From Cyathus striatus (taxonomy: Eukaryota > Basidiomycota > Agaricomycetes > Agaricales > Nidulariaceae), in assembly GCA_025738555.1 (NCBI GenBank), contig JAOVFP010000010.1, positions 868,001 through 932,000 of the forward strand: 64,000 nt of DNA, written 5' to 3'. Shown one piece after another: positions 23,335 through 33,036 of the stretch. The notes under the pieces were generated by a model. The model did no database searches. It was not told where the DNA came from and worked only from the letters and a program-made list of their open reading frames with translations. The translations under genes were made by a program, and so were the position numbers. Numbering within the stretch: the first letter of the stretch is position 1; each line of letters begins with the position of its first letter.

Positions 23335-24160
23335 AATTGATGGATTAAACGAGGAAATATTCAAGGTGTGCTCTCTATTACTACTATTCATCCTGTGCTA
23401 ACTGATGACTCCGACAGATGCAACCAAGGATCATTGGAACTGAAATTATACGATCATCAACATACTTCCGGTGATTATTTCGCAGTCGATGCTTATACTA
23501 TCACTACCCCTGAGTATATCATGTTTTCATTGTTGTTTGATTTAACATGCCTTCCCAGACTCCAATCATCTCCGGATCTATTCGGGTGAATGGGGAAATT
23601 CATGGCCTACCCGAATATGTAGTTTTTTTGGGGAAATTGAAATACAAGTTTCTACCGGCCAAAAATACTCCGAGATCCTAGGAGTTTATAAACACCTTTT
23701 CTCACCTATTCCTTCTCTCATCTCAATCTACCAGAGGTGCCTACACCAGATCTTTTTACATATCTCTATTCTACTATAATACATAAATATATTTTGAAGA
23801 ATTCAAGGTCTAGTGTTCAAAGGATCTATTCAGATCTGGCTTTTATGTTTAGATTAGAGGACGTTCTGAATTTTCGCCCCCATCTCACAAATACCTATTT
23901 TATTAATTACCCCAAGATCCTATAAATTTGGATTATGAACACGACATTACCTCCTCAAATGTGTGCTAAATTATACGGCGATATGACAGCTACAGCATCC
24001 ATAATTTCATTTTATAATCTCCTGGGTACCAATAGTATACGAAATATTCGCAATGTTAAGCTCTATCGCGTTAGCTATCGTTTTCTCGCGGCCCTATTTA
24101 TTTCTCTTTTGGCCTCGCGTCATTTGTAGCTAGTGTAATGGGCATTACGGAATAGTTGAT
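23335..24160 (+). pseudogene. Array membrane protein relic split by an insertion
   Basis: Bases 23335-23498 match the end of exon 3, intron 3 and the start of exon 4 of the family (GATGGATTAAACGAGGAA, then CAACCAAGGATCATTGGAAC). The exon resumes at 24036 (TATACGAAATATTCGCAATG) and runs to a TAG after GGCATTACGGAA. Exons 1 and 2 are missing. It occupies the type B position of unit 3. Confidence 0.7.
23499..24035. mobile_element. 537 bp insertion in a relic exon, 5 bp duplication
   Basis: The insertion separates two halves of exon 4 and is flanked by TATAC (23494-23498 and 24036-24040). Its ends are imperfectly inverted (TATCACTACCCCTGAG against the complement of the right end, TATTGGTACCCAGGAG). 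A TATA-like GTTTATAAACACC lies inside near 23690. It could be a solo LTR or a small DNA element; the ends are not the TG...CA of a typical LTR. Confidence 0.45.
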
Positions 24161-24693
24161 ACCTGCTCCAATTGCTACAACTTACATGGCTAGGCAGACT
24201 GTCATATAAAATTATTCCTTATGTACAGTAGCATATTCCTTGGCGCTATTAAACAGTGTTCTAAAGTTCAGGATGGATCTCAAAATGTTTAGAAGGTTGT
24301 ACATTAGGGTGGAGGTGGGGGAAGAAAATATTTCACCGTCGCACTAACTTTTAAGTGCCATGATGTGCTGGTTCGACCAGGCTGCGATATGTTCGACTGC
24401 TCCCCATAAACAGCGGTAAGCGGTCTCACGGTCGTCTGCATGCTGCATTGTTTGCCGTAACATCCAAATTCACAATCACACCCTCAAAATCAAGTGAACT
24501 ATACTTTCCAAGCACAATTGAGTTACTGATACACATTACGCTATAAAGTAACATACATACAACTATCAACATGCGTACTCGTTCATCGCCTTCTTCATTC
24601 TCCTTCTCCTTTCGCCTTCTCCCTTCCCCGCCATTTCTCCAGCAAGCCCTCCCTCCCGTCCTTCCCCTCTCTTCCAAAGAAAACGGCTATAAC

Positions 24694-25869
24694 ACTCACC
24701 AATATTAAACTGGAGCACATCTTGCCCAGGACCCGTGCCCCCCTGCCCAAAGAACTGCGCGAAGCGCCGCCTGGGAATGGACCGCCGCCTTGGGTGGAGG
24801 GATCTATCGGAACGTCGCCTGTATCGAAGAGGACGCGGAGTTCTGTTGAGGAGAGTTAGTACTTGATGGTGAAAGTGTATTGAGAAGACGAGAAGGCAAT
24901 TGGAATAGAACGCGATACGAAAGGGCTGAAAAGAACGACACGATACAGAGGTGGAGGAATATGAAAGAGAAGGGAGTTCAAAAAGGAAATATTGCGAGGA
25001 AAAAAGACAAATGTACAGAGAAGTACAAAGTAGAAATATACCAGGATTAGTTAAAACCTCTTAAGCCTCATTAACAGCAGCCATCTTACCCTCCGAACCG
25101 TCCTTATCAGGATGAGCCGACTTGACTTGTTTCCGGCTACAAATGAAAAGATCAGTATTGCGTCCACTCAATCAAATGAAAAGAGAGGAGAATATAAAGA
25201 ACATCTCTCAAACGAAAAATTAACACCGCACAAAAATAAAATCAAAACCTCAGACCAAAATTAACCCTTCCTCGGACGTTAATCATCAATCTAAAAATAC
25301 CCAGTTGATCTGTCTGGGGGTGCAACGCCAATCTTTAACCAACGGACCGAACCAACCGTTCCGAGTAGCATAAAGTCTAAATCTTTCTATAGCTCCATCG
25401 CATCGGCGTCTTGGCCATTGGCTTTGATGTACCGAGCAGGCGACGTCCCGGAGGCAGGGAAACCACCCTCTTTGAGGTGGAAGCGCGCTTTGGATAGGTG
25501 CGCCGAGTTGAAGGTCTGAGAAGTCAAAGAGAGGACTTTTTCATAGTCCTCCAACGCGGCTGCATGGTGCTGTAACGAGTGTAGTGTGGTAGCGCGTTTA
25601 TAGTAAAGTAAGTAATCTGTGGGTGATTGATCTACATGCCACCCCCAGTCATTGAGAGATGTGGGAGGGAGGAAAGGAAAGAAGGACGAACCGATAGTTT
25701 CAGAGTATAACTTTGCAGCTTCGTTGATTTGGCCTGTTGAGAGGAGGATGTTGGCCCTGTTGATGAGGGAGAGGAGGCCCGGTGGGTAGAGGCCTCCTGC
25801 ACCTGCGCTCGGGTCTGCGAGGGCGGCCACTGGGAGCAGGAGGAGTAGGGCTGGCTGCGCGAAGCACAT
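24694..25869 (-). pseudogene. DNAJC3-like copy J3, truncated
   Basis: Signal peptide MCFAQPALLLLLPVAALADP at 25869 continues in one frame through NRANILLSTGQINEAAKLYS, TDYLLYYKRATTLHSL, SAHLSKARFHLKEGGF and ARYIKANGQDADAMEL (160 codons, reading through the first intron), then stops. The middle TPR exons are absent. A J-domain piece near 25065-25140 keeps AHPDK but has a stop in the NEAYEVL motif. Confidence 0.78.
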
Positions 25870-26096
25870 TGTTCGTTGGGTTCAGTTCGGTTTATGGCGT
25901 AATGGGTATTAGGAGGGTGATAGTAAGGGGATGGGGAAGGGGGAGGAGGAGGGAGAAAAAGAGACGGTGCTGTGAGGTGGTGTAAATGATGGAGTGAGCT
26001 GGGCATTGCCTTATTGGCTTATTGAACACGGAGTTTGTTTCCACAGGTCAGGTGATTACATACTCAAGTACTCACGTGTCAGGCCTCAATAAGCCA

Positions 26097-26401
26097 GTTG
26101 CCAAAAATAAAAAACACAGCAAGCTCAAGGGATAGACTTCCAATTAAGCGCCCAGATATGTGTATGACTTTCCGATTCCCTTGTGATAGTCTAATCTGTG
26201 TTGACATATATAACTCGATATTTGATCGCGTTTATTTATTATCATTGGTGTTGACGCTAAATAGTCGAAGGTTTAATTGTGTTGTGATATATATGACTCA
26301 ATATTTGATCGCGCTTATTTAAGATCATTCGTGTTGACGCTAAATGGCAATTTGTATCCCGCGAGAAGCCTTGAGCTTGCTGTGTTTTTATTTTTGGCAA
26401 C
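26097..26401. repeat. Inverted repeat upstream of A4 (33-34 bp arms)
   Basis: Outer arms GTTGCCAAAAATAAAAA and ACACAGCAAGCTCAAGG (26097-26130) pair with 26369-26401, with one extra base. The interior (about 240 bp) is not palindromic. It holds two direct copies of about 78 bp, each with ATATTTGATCGCG and GTGTTGACGCTAAAT. It ends 81 bp before the A4 ATG. Confidence 0.85.
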
Positions 26402-26430
26402 TGGCTGGTTGCACATTCATCTTTCTGCCT

Positions 26431-26440
26431 TATAAGAGAC
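26431..26440 (+). promoter_or_regulatory. TATA-like box of A4
   Basis: TATAAGAGAC, 52 bp before the ATG of the truncated copy A4. Confidence 0.5.
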
Positions 26441-26482
26441 CCCATCAGCCGAATTTCAGAATGTCCCCTCACCAACCCCTCC

Positions 26483-26757
26483 ATGCCTAGTTTTCTACAC
26501 CTCCTTCGTTACATTTTTACTCTCATCACGCCATACAACGACGTGAAGAGCGCCATGGAAGACTCGGCTCAAGTTGAATCGATCGTCAACAATTTTAGCG
26601 CTCAGCGCGCGACATGCTTGATGATTGTACGCACTACCTATACAGATGCCCAAAGCGTAGCTGACATCATACCACCGCAGTTCTGCGGACTATTCACGTA
26701 CGAGCTGGCTTAGACCAATATGCATAGAAGTATGCTCACTACAGGACGGTAAGGGGT
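26483..26757 (+). pseudogene. Array membrane protein A4, 3' half deleted
   Basis: Exon 1 and the 17 nt exon are present and open, but within intron 2 the sequence jumps (CTACAGGACG|GTAAGGGG) into the downstream spacer otherwise found about 250 bp after the stop codon of A2. Exons 3 and 4, which hold most of the membrane segments, are lost. The deletion joins two sites sharing a few bases. Confidence 0.8.
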
Positions 26758-27257
26758 ATACGGTCTGAATTTATATAACATATCTAGCTCTGTGGTATTA
26801 GCTATTATTATCGTTCAGCTTCGTAGTTACCAGGTAGTTCAAACTAGTTCAGTTGTTGCTAATGAAGCGAATCGAAGTACGGGATAAATTTAATTACAAG
26901 CATATAGTAGCTGTCAGTGGGGTGTTTATGATTTAAATGTGTGAAAAACACAATAGATATAGCTATTGTATAGAACAAAATTGTAACTACATAGTTTGGT
27001 AGAACCTAGTTCTACAATTCGTAGATAGATAATGATAGAAATGTATCAGAAATCTCTGTACGAGCTTGTAGAGAGTCCGAAGCGGAAGGCGGAAAAATAT
27101 GTTATATTTTCTTTCATAAGAACGGTGGTACGTGCGATCGGCGCGTCGAAGTGAGGTGGTATAAATACTGGAGTGAGCTGCAAGTGAGCTGGGCGTTGCC
27201 TTAAAATTATTGGCACGTAGTTTTTTCCCACGGGTCAGGTCTGAGATGGAATTGGTG

Positions 27258-27790
27258 AGGGAGAGTGAGGGAGTCAAGCGCCTCAGGGCGCTAAGGACAA
27301 CTTTCACTTTCTGCGCCTCGAGGCGCTATCGACAACACTTTCTGAGCCTCGAGGCGCCATGGACAACTTTCACCTTCTATGCCTCGCGCTATGGATAATT
27401 TCCACTTTCTGCGCCTCGAGGCGCTATCGACAACACTTTCTGAGCCTCGAGGCGCCATGGACAACTTTCACCTTCTATGCCTCGCGCTATGGATAATTTT
27501 CACTTTCTGTGCCTCGCGCTATGGACAACTTCACTTTCTGCGCCCCGAGGTGCTATGGGCAGCTTTCACTTTCTGTGCCTCGAGGCGCTATAGACAACTT
27601 TCACTTTTTGCGCCTCGCGCTATGGACAACTTTCACTTTTTGCGCCTTGCGCTATGGACAACTTCACTTTCTGCGCCTCGAGGTGCTATGGGCAGCTTTC
27701 ACTTTCTGTGCCTCGAGGTGCTATAGACAACTTTCACTTTTTGCGCCTCGCGCTATGGACAGCTTTCACTTTCTTAGCCTCGAGCCGGTG
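27258..27790 (+). repeat. Minisatellite M3, expanded
   Basis: About 530 bp of tandem 30-45 bp units (GCCTCGAGGCGCTATGGACA, ACTTTCACTTTCTGCGCCTC), roughly three times longer than M1 and M2. Higher-order repeats are visible: a block of about 110 bp starting near 27310 is repeated almost unchanged near 27420. The long ORFs of MDNFHFLRLEAL type are translations of the repeat. It ends about 100 bp before B3. Confidence 0.9.
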
Positions 27791-27890
27791 CTCTTACCCC
27801 ACTTTCCTCTTTCAACCATCCTTTACTCTTCGCCTTAAAAGAGTCCTCATCAATCGAATCTCAGAATATCCCCCCACTAACATCGAGTCC

Positions 27891-28581
27891 ATGCTTACCT
27901 TCCAATACCTTTCTCGCTATATTTTCATCTTCACCACACCTTACAACGATGTAAAGAGCGCCATTGAAACCCCTGCACGAGTTGAATCTCTCGTCAAGAA
28001 GTTAGGTGCTCAGCGCGCTATGTGCTTGATGATCGTAAGTATCACTTATCCATACACCCGATGAGGTCACTGCTCATGCTATACTGTGTCTTAGTTCTCT
28101 GCACTATTCACGTACGAGCCTCAAAACAATATCGATTAAAGTATACTTACCAGAAAACGTGTATTAGGACAAACGCCCATCAAGGAAAATCCAACTGGGC
28201 CGCATTAATCCTTGGTGCTATTCTGTTCACCGGGCGCATCTCGCTAGTTTACGATGGATTAAACGAGGAACAATTCAAGGTGTGTTCTCCTTATTACTAC
28301 GACTTATATTTTTCTAATAATTCCAGACACAAATAAGGATTATCGGACCAGAGATCTACACAATCGTCAATATGCTGCCGGCAATTATTTTGCAGTCAAT
28401 GTTGTTATACGAAATATTCACAATGTCTAGCTCTATCACGTTAGCTATCGTAATCGTGTTCAGCTGTTTCACTTTAGGCATCGCGTCGTTCGTAGCTGCT
28501 GGGGTAATGGACAACATGGAGCCGGAGTTGATGCTAGTAACAGTTGTTACCACTGACATGGCTCGGCAGACGGCCGTATAG
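27891..28581 (+). CDS. Array membrane protein B3, intact
   Basis: Only intact type B paralogue, 175 residues. Exons 27891-28034, 28095-28111 (17 nt), 28168-28279 (112 nt) and 28327-28581, all GT-AG. It differs from type A in exon 1 (MLTFQYLSRYIFIFTTPYND) and has a longer C-terminus (EPELMLVTVVTTDMARQTAV) after the last membrane segment. The loop motif KKLGAQRAMCLMI and the segment IGPEIYTIVNMLPAIILQ match type A. Upstream is minisatellite M3 in place of the palindrome, with TTAAAAGAG about 56 bp before the ATG. It converges on J4. Function unknown. Confidence 0.82.
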
Positions 28582-29076
28582 AATTATCCCTCTTGTACGG
28601 ACAGTAGCATATTCATTGGCTCTATTGAACGGCGTTCTAAAGTTGACGACGAATCTCAGAATGTCTAGAAGGTTGTACATTAGGGTAGGGGTGGAGGAGG
28701 AAAGCATTTCACCATCGTACTAACTTTTAAGTGCCGTGATGCACTGGTTCGACAAGGCTACGATATGCTCAACTGCTCCCCATACACAACGGTAAGCAGT
28801 CTCTCGGTCGTCTCCATGCTGCATTGCTTGCCGTAACATCCAAATTCACAATCACGCCTTCGAAAAATTCAAGTGAACTCTGCTTTCGCAGCACAATTAA
28901 GTTACTCATATACAATACGCTATAAAGTAACATACATACAACTATCAACGTGCGTACTTGTTCATCGCCTTCTCCATTCTCCTTCTCTTTTCGCCTTCCC
29001 CCTTCCCCGCCATTTCTCCCGCAAGCCTTCCCTCCCCTCCTTTGCCCCTCTTCTAACCAAACAAAACGGCTATAAA

Positions 29077-30095
29077 ACTCACCGATATTAAACTGGAGCA
29101 CACCTTGCCCAGGACGGGATAGAATGCGAATACGAGAGGGACGATAGGGCTGAACAGAAAGACGCAATGCAGAGGTGGAGGGATATGAAAGAGAAGGGAG
29201 TTTGAAAAGGAAATACGGCGAGAAAAGACAAAAGTACAGAGACATACTAAGTAGAAACATACCAGGATCAGTTAAAACCTCATAAGCCTCATTAACGGGG
29301 GCCACCCTACCCTCCAAACCGCCCTGATCAGGATGAGCCAACTTGGCATGTTTACGGCTAGAAACGAAGAGATCAGTAAACGCGTTCACTTAATAGAATG
29401 AAGGGGGGGGGAGAAAGAGAAAAGTGTAAAGAGCACATCGCAAACGAAAGATCAACACGACATAAATATAAAATCACGAACCTCGGACTAAAATGAACCC
29501 TTCTTCGAACGCTACTCATCAATCTAACAATACCCAATTGATCCATCCAAAGCGTAAACATTAATCTCTAACCAATGAACCGAACCAACCGTTCCGATCC
29601 GTATAAGGTCTAAATCCATCTTTAGCTCCATCGAATAGTCATCCCGGCCTTTGGCCTTGATATACCGAGCGAGAGGCGTCCTCGAGGTGGGGAAATCACC
29701 CTCTTTGAGGTGGATGCGCGGTTTGGATAGGTGCGCCGAGTCAAATGACAGGACTTTGTCATAATCCTCCAAAGCGGTTGCGTGAGAGTAGCGTTGTAGC
29801 GCGTTTATAGTAAAGGAGGTCATCTTCGGGTGATTGGTCTACAGCCACCCAACCCAGTGTGAGTGCGTTGAGGGAGGGAAGGGAAGAGGAAGGAAGGACC
29901 AACTGATATCTTCATAGTATAACTTGCCGCTTGGTTGAATTGGCCTGTCGAAAGAAGGATGTTGGCTCTGTTGATGAGGGGGAGGAGGCCCGGTGGGTAG
30001 AGGCCTCCTGCTCCTGCTCCCACTCCGGTTACGCTGGGGTCTGCTAGGGCAGCTGTTGGGAGCAGGAGGAGTAGGGCTGGCAGCGCGAAGCGCAT
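29077..30095 (-). pseudogene. DNAJC3-like copy J4, truncated
   Basis: Signal peptide MRFALPALLLLLPTAALADP at 30095, then NRANILLSTGQFNQAA with a frameshift near 29925. TPR pieces near 29660-29760 read HLSKPRIHLKEGDFP and ARYIKAKGRDDYSMELK before the frame leaves the family sequence. A J-domain segment keeps HPD (AKLAHPDQGGLEGRVAPVNE, about 29290-29350). Middle exons are missing, as in J3 and J5, so these three share one ancestral deletion. Confidence 0.78.
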
Positions 30096-30324
30096 TGCTC
30101 TTTGGGTTGGGTTGGGTTTTTGTTGTGATGGGTATTAGGAGGGTGGTAGTAAGAGGATGGGGAAGGAGGAGGAGAGGGAGGGAGAAAGGGAGACGGTGCT
30201 GTGAGGTGGTGTAATGATGGAGTGAGTTGGGCGTTGCCTTATTGGCTTATTGAACACGTAGTTGTTTTCCCACGGTTCAGGTGATTACATACTCAAGTAC
30301 TCACATGTCCGGTATCGATAGCCA

Positions 30325-30639
30325 GTTGCCTAAAGTAAAAGTTGCAACACTGTAACAGCAAGCTCAAGCCGCTTCCGTCCAGCAATCGTACAACTGCAAT
30401 TAAGCGTCCAGTACGAAACGGTACAACTATAAAAAACGGTACAACTATCTTAGAACAACGGTACAATCTCAGTACAACAGTATAACTATCTCAGTACAAC
30501 AGTACAATTATCTCAGTACAACGTAGATGCACCGTTTTTGATAGTTGTACCATTTTTGTACTAGGTGCTTAATTGCAGTTGTACGATTGCTGGACGGATG
30601 CCTTGAGCTTGCTGTGTTGCAACTTTTACTTTTGGCAAC
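30325..30639. repeat. Inverted repeat upstream of A5 (~85 bp imperfect arms)
   Basis: Outer sequence GTTGCC(T)AAA(G)TAAAAGTTGC and the following bases to about 30410 pair with 30550-30639 with a few mismatches and small indels. Its arm (ACAGCAAGCTCAAG, then CAATCGTACAACTGCAATTA) resembles 742-788, far outside the array. The interior has short tandem repeats of CTCAGTACAACAGTACAACT type. It ends 81 bp before the A5 ATG. Confidence 0.88.
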
Positions 30640-30668
30640 TGGGCTCTTGGTCTTTTATCACTCCGCCT

Positions 30669-30678
30669 TATAAGAGAC
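30669..30678 (+). promoter_or_regulatory. TATA-like box of A5
   Basis: TATAAGAGAC, 52 bp before the A5 ATG. Confidence 0.6.
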
Positions 30679-30720
30679 TCCACCAGCCGAATTTCAGAAT
30701 GTCCCCCCACCAACCCCTCC

Positions 30721-31364
30721 ATGCCTAGTTATCTACACCTCCTTCGTTACATTCTTACTTGCATCACGCCATACAACGACTTGAAGAGCGCCATGGAAGA
30801 CCCAGCTCAAGTAGAATCTATCGTCAAGAAGTTTAGCACTCAGCGCGCTATATGCTTGATGATCGTGTGCACCACTGTCCAATATACTTACCCAAAGTGT
30901 TGCTGACATCATACCGCTGCAGTTTTGCGGGCTATTCATGTACGAGCTTGCTTATACCAATATGCATAATAGTATGCTCACCACGGGACGTGTATTACTG
31001 TAGGACAATCGCTCACCAAGGAAAATCCAACTGGACCGCATTAATCCTTGGTGCTATTCTGTTCACCGGGCGCATCTCGCTAGCTTACGATGCATTAAAC
31101 GAGGAACAATTCAAGGTATGTGCTCTCTATTACTATGATTTATCCTGTACTAACTAACGGCTCTAGATGCAATTGAAGATCATCGGGCCTGAGATTTACA
31201 CCATCGTCAATATGCTTCCGGCTATGATTTTACAGTTGATGCTTCTATATGAGATATTTACGATGTCAAGCTCTATTGCGTTGGCTATTGTTATCTCGTG
31301 CAGCTGTTTCGCTTTAGGATTCGCATTGTTTGTAGCTGCTGGTGTATTGGGTGTTATGGAATAG
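30721..31364 (+). CDS. Array membrane protein A5, intact
   Basis: 156-residue type A paralogue. Exons 30721-30864, 30923-30939 (17 nt), 31004-31115 (112 nt) and 31167-31364. The residue spanning the exon 2/3 junction is Met rather than Thr (AT|G), and the HQG loop reads IAHQGKSNW. Otherwise the hydrophobic pattern and the TPYND and VKKFS motifs are kept. Preceded by the TATA-like box and a long inverted repeat, divergent from J4. Function unknown. Confidence 0.82.
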
Positions 31365-32145
31365 TTAATACCCGCCCCATTTTTACATATAATTGTACCT
31401 TATGTACCTAAGTAGCCCCTCCACTTTATATACTTACTATGGCTCACCATCACGACATTAATACAGTTTATTTTTTTAGTGAGAGGATGAGTAAATAATA
31501 GTAATGAGAAGATGTGAATATTCTAATGCTCAATGGGCCGACAGAAATCAAACTACACTCAACCAGCAAGTATGTATTAGAGTAAATGTTCATCAAGAAC
31601 GAACAACTATGTAGTATAGTAATCCTTGGCTCGTAGCCTATGTACAACGATATAATATAGGAATAATTAATAATTCCTCATATGCACTTTGTGTATTAAT
31701 GATCCGCCGCAGCGGATCGACTCAGCCGAAGGGTGGGCAGGAAAGAGGAGCAAGAAGTAGGAGAACGATGAGCAGACCATCACGACGATGAGGGAAGTGG
31801 GATGAGCAACGATGGTCAATGGGTGGTTGCGGGCTGCAAAGGGAGGACGGACGGGCATTGGCTGTGACTAGCGGCAGTTATCTGAATGCCCAGCCAGCAC
31901 GGTCAACGAAGTGGCCTGTTGGAGCTTGGGAGGGCAGGCCTAGATGCAGATTAAAATACAAATGAAAGACCTGAGAACACGGAGATCATGTGTAGAAGAA
32001 AAGAGCGTACGAGAGGAATCAAAGGAAGGGAAGAAGCGAGCGCGCAAGTGCCAGATGGTAGACGTGGGAAAAATCACGTGTAGGTCGAAAAGTGGAACGA
32101 ACCCATTTTCACCTGTGAGAGACCTTGACAAGCAAGGTAATAATA
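31365..32145. other. Spacer after A5, no gene recognised
   Basis: The first 200 bp are the usual type A downstream spacer. From about 31560 the sequence is unlike other units, with overlapping short ORFs on both strands and a GATCCGCCGCAGCGGATC palindrome at 31701. No minisatellite, type B gene or DNAJC3 copy stands between A5 and A6. Confidence 0.45.
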
Positions 32146-32147
32146 TC

Positions 32148-32236
32148 CAGCCGCCAAAAATAAACGTTGCAACAGTCACACAGCCCCTTTTCATTGAGCA
32201 CCCGTAAGCACGTGAAGTGGCTAATAAGTGCTCCCG
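32148..32236. repeat. Half of the promoter inverted repeat upstream of A6
   Basis: CCGCCAAAAATAAACGTTGC and CACAGCCCCTTTTCATTGAG match the left arm of the A2 and A3 palindromes with several changes, but no complementary right arm follows. Only about 140 bp separate its start from the A6 ATG. This unit has apparently lost the second arm. Confidence 0.7.
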
Positions 32237-32246
32237 TATAAGAGAC
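32237..32246 (+). promoter_or_regulatory. TATA-like box of A6
   Basis: TATAAGAGAC, 52 bp before the A6 ATG. Confidence 0.6.
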
Positions 32247-32288
32247 TCAACCACCCAAATCTCAGAATGTCTCCCAACCAACTCCTCC

Positions 32289-32929
32289 ATGCCTAGTTTT
32301 CTACACCTCCTTCGTTACATTTTTACTTTCATCACACCGTACAATGACGTGAAGAGCGCCATGGAAGACCCGGCTCAAGTTGAATCGGTCGTCAAGAAGT
32401 TTAGTGCTCAGCGCGCGATATGCTTAATGATCGTACGCACCCTACACATACGCCCAAAGCGTTGCTGACATCATACCGCCGCAGTTCTGCGGAATATTCA
32501 CGTACGAGCTTGCTTAGACCAATATGCATGGAAGTATGCTCGTCACAGGACGTATATTACTGTAGGACAAACGCTCACCAAGGAACATCCAACTGGACCG
32601 CATTAATCCTTGGTGCTATCCTCTTCACCGGCCGTATCTCGCTAGCTTTCGATGGATTAAACGAGGAACAATTTACGGTAAGTGCTCCCTGTTATTAGTA
32701 CCACTTATACTGACCTAACTAATGGCTCTAGAAGCAACTGAAGATCATCGGACCTGAGATTTACACAATCGTCAATATGCTTCCAGCGATCATATTGCAG
32801 TTGATGTTGTTATACGAGATATTCACTATGTCAAGCTCTATCGCATTGGCTATTGTTATCTCATGCAGCTGTTTCGCTTTAGGATTCGCATCGTTTGTAG
32901 CTACTGGTGTATTGGGTGTTATGGAATAG
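32289..32929 (+). CDS. Array membrane protein A6, intact
   Basis: 156-residue type A paralogue. Exons 32289-32432, 32485-32501 (17 nt), 32566-32677 (112 nt) and 32732-32929. Exon 4 starts AAG, giving Lys where other A copies have Met, which confirms that this codon is internal rather than a start. Residues FCGIFT replace FCALFT. Motifs and hydrophobic segments otherwise as in A1. Its promoter keeps the TATA-like box but only one arm of the inverted repeat. Downstream lies the 33.0-35.2 kb insertion. Function unknown. Confidence 0.82.
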
Positions 32930-33036
32930 TTGATACCTGCCCCATTTTTACGTAGAATTGTACCTTTATGTACCTGCGTAGCCGCTCCACTTTATATACA
33001 TACTATGGCTCAACATCACGACATCAATGCAGTATA

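Noticed and set aside
27379..28064. ORFs of 109-136 codons with repeated MDNFHFLRLEAL-like peptides
   Set aside because: They are translations of the minisatellite in three frames; homologous repeats at 12565 and 19410 do not keep the frames, and the repeat lies in the B3 promoter.
31940..32290. Opposing ORFs of 116 and 87 codons between A5 and A6
   Set aside because: Overlapping frames on both strands, partly over the half inverted repeat, without motifs or conservation in other units.
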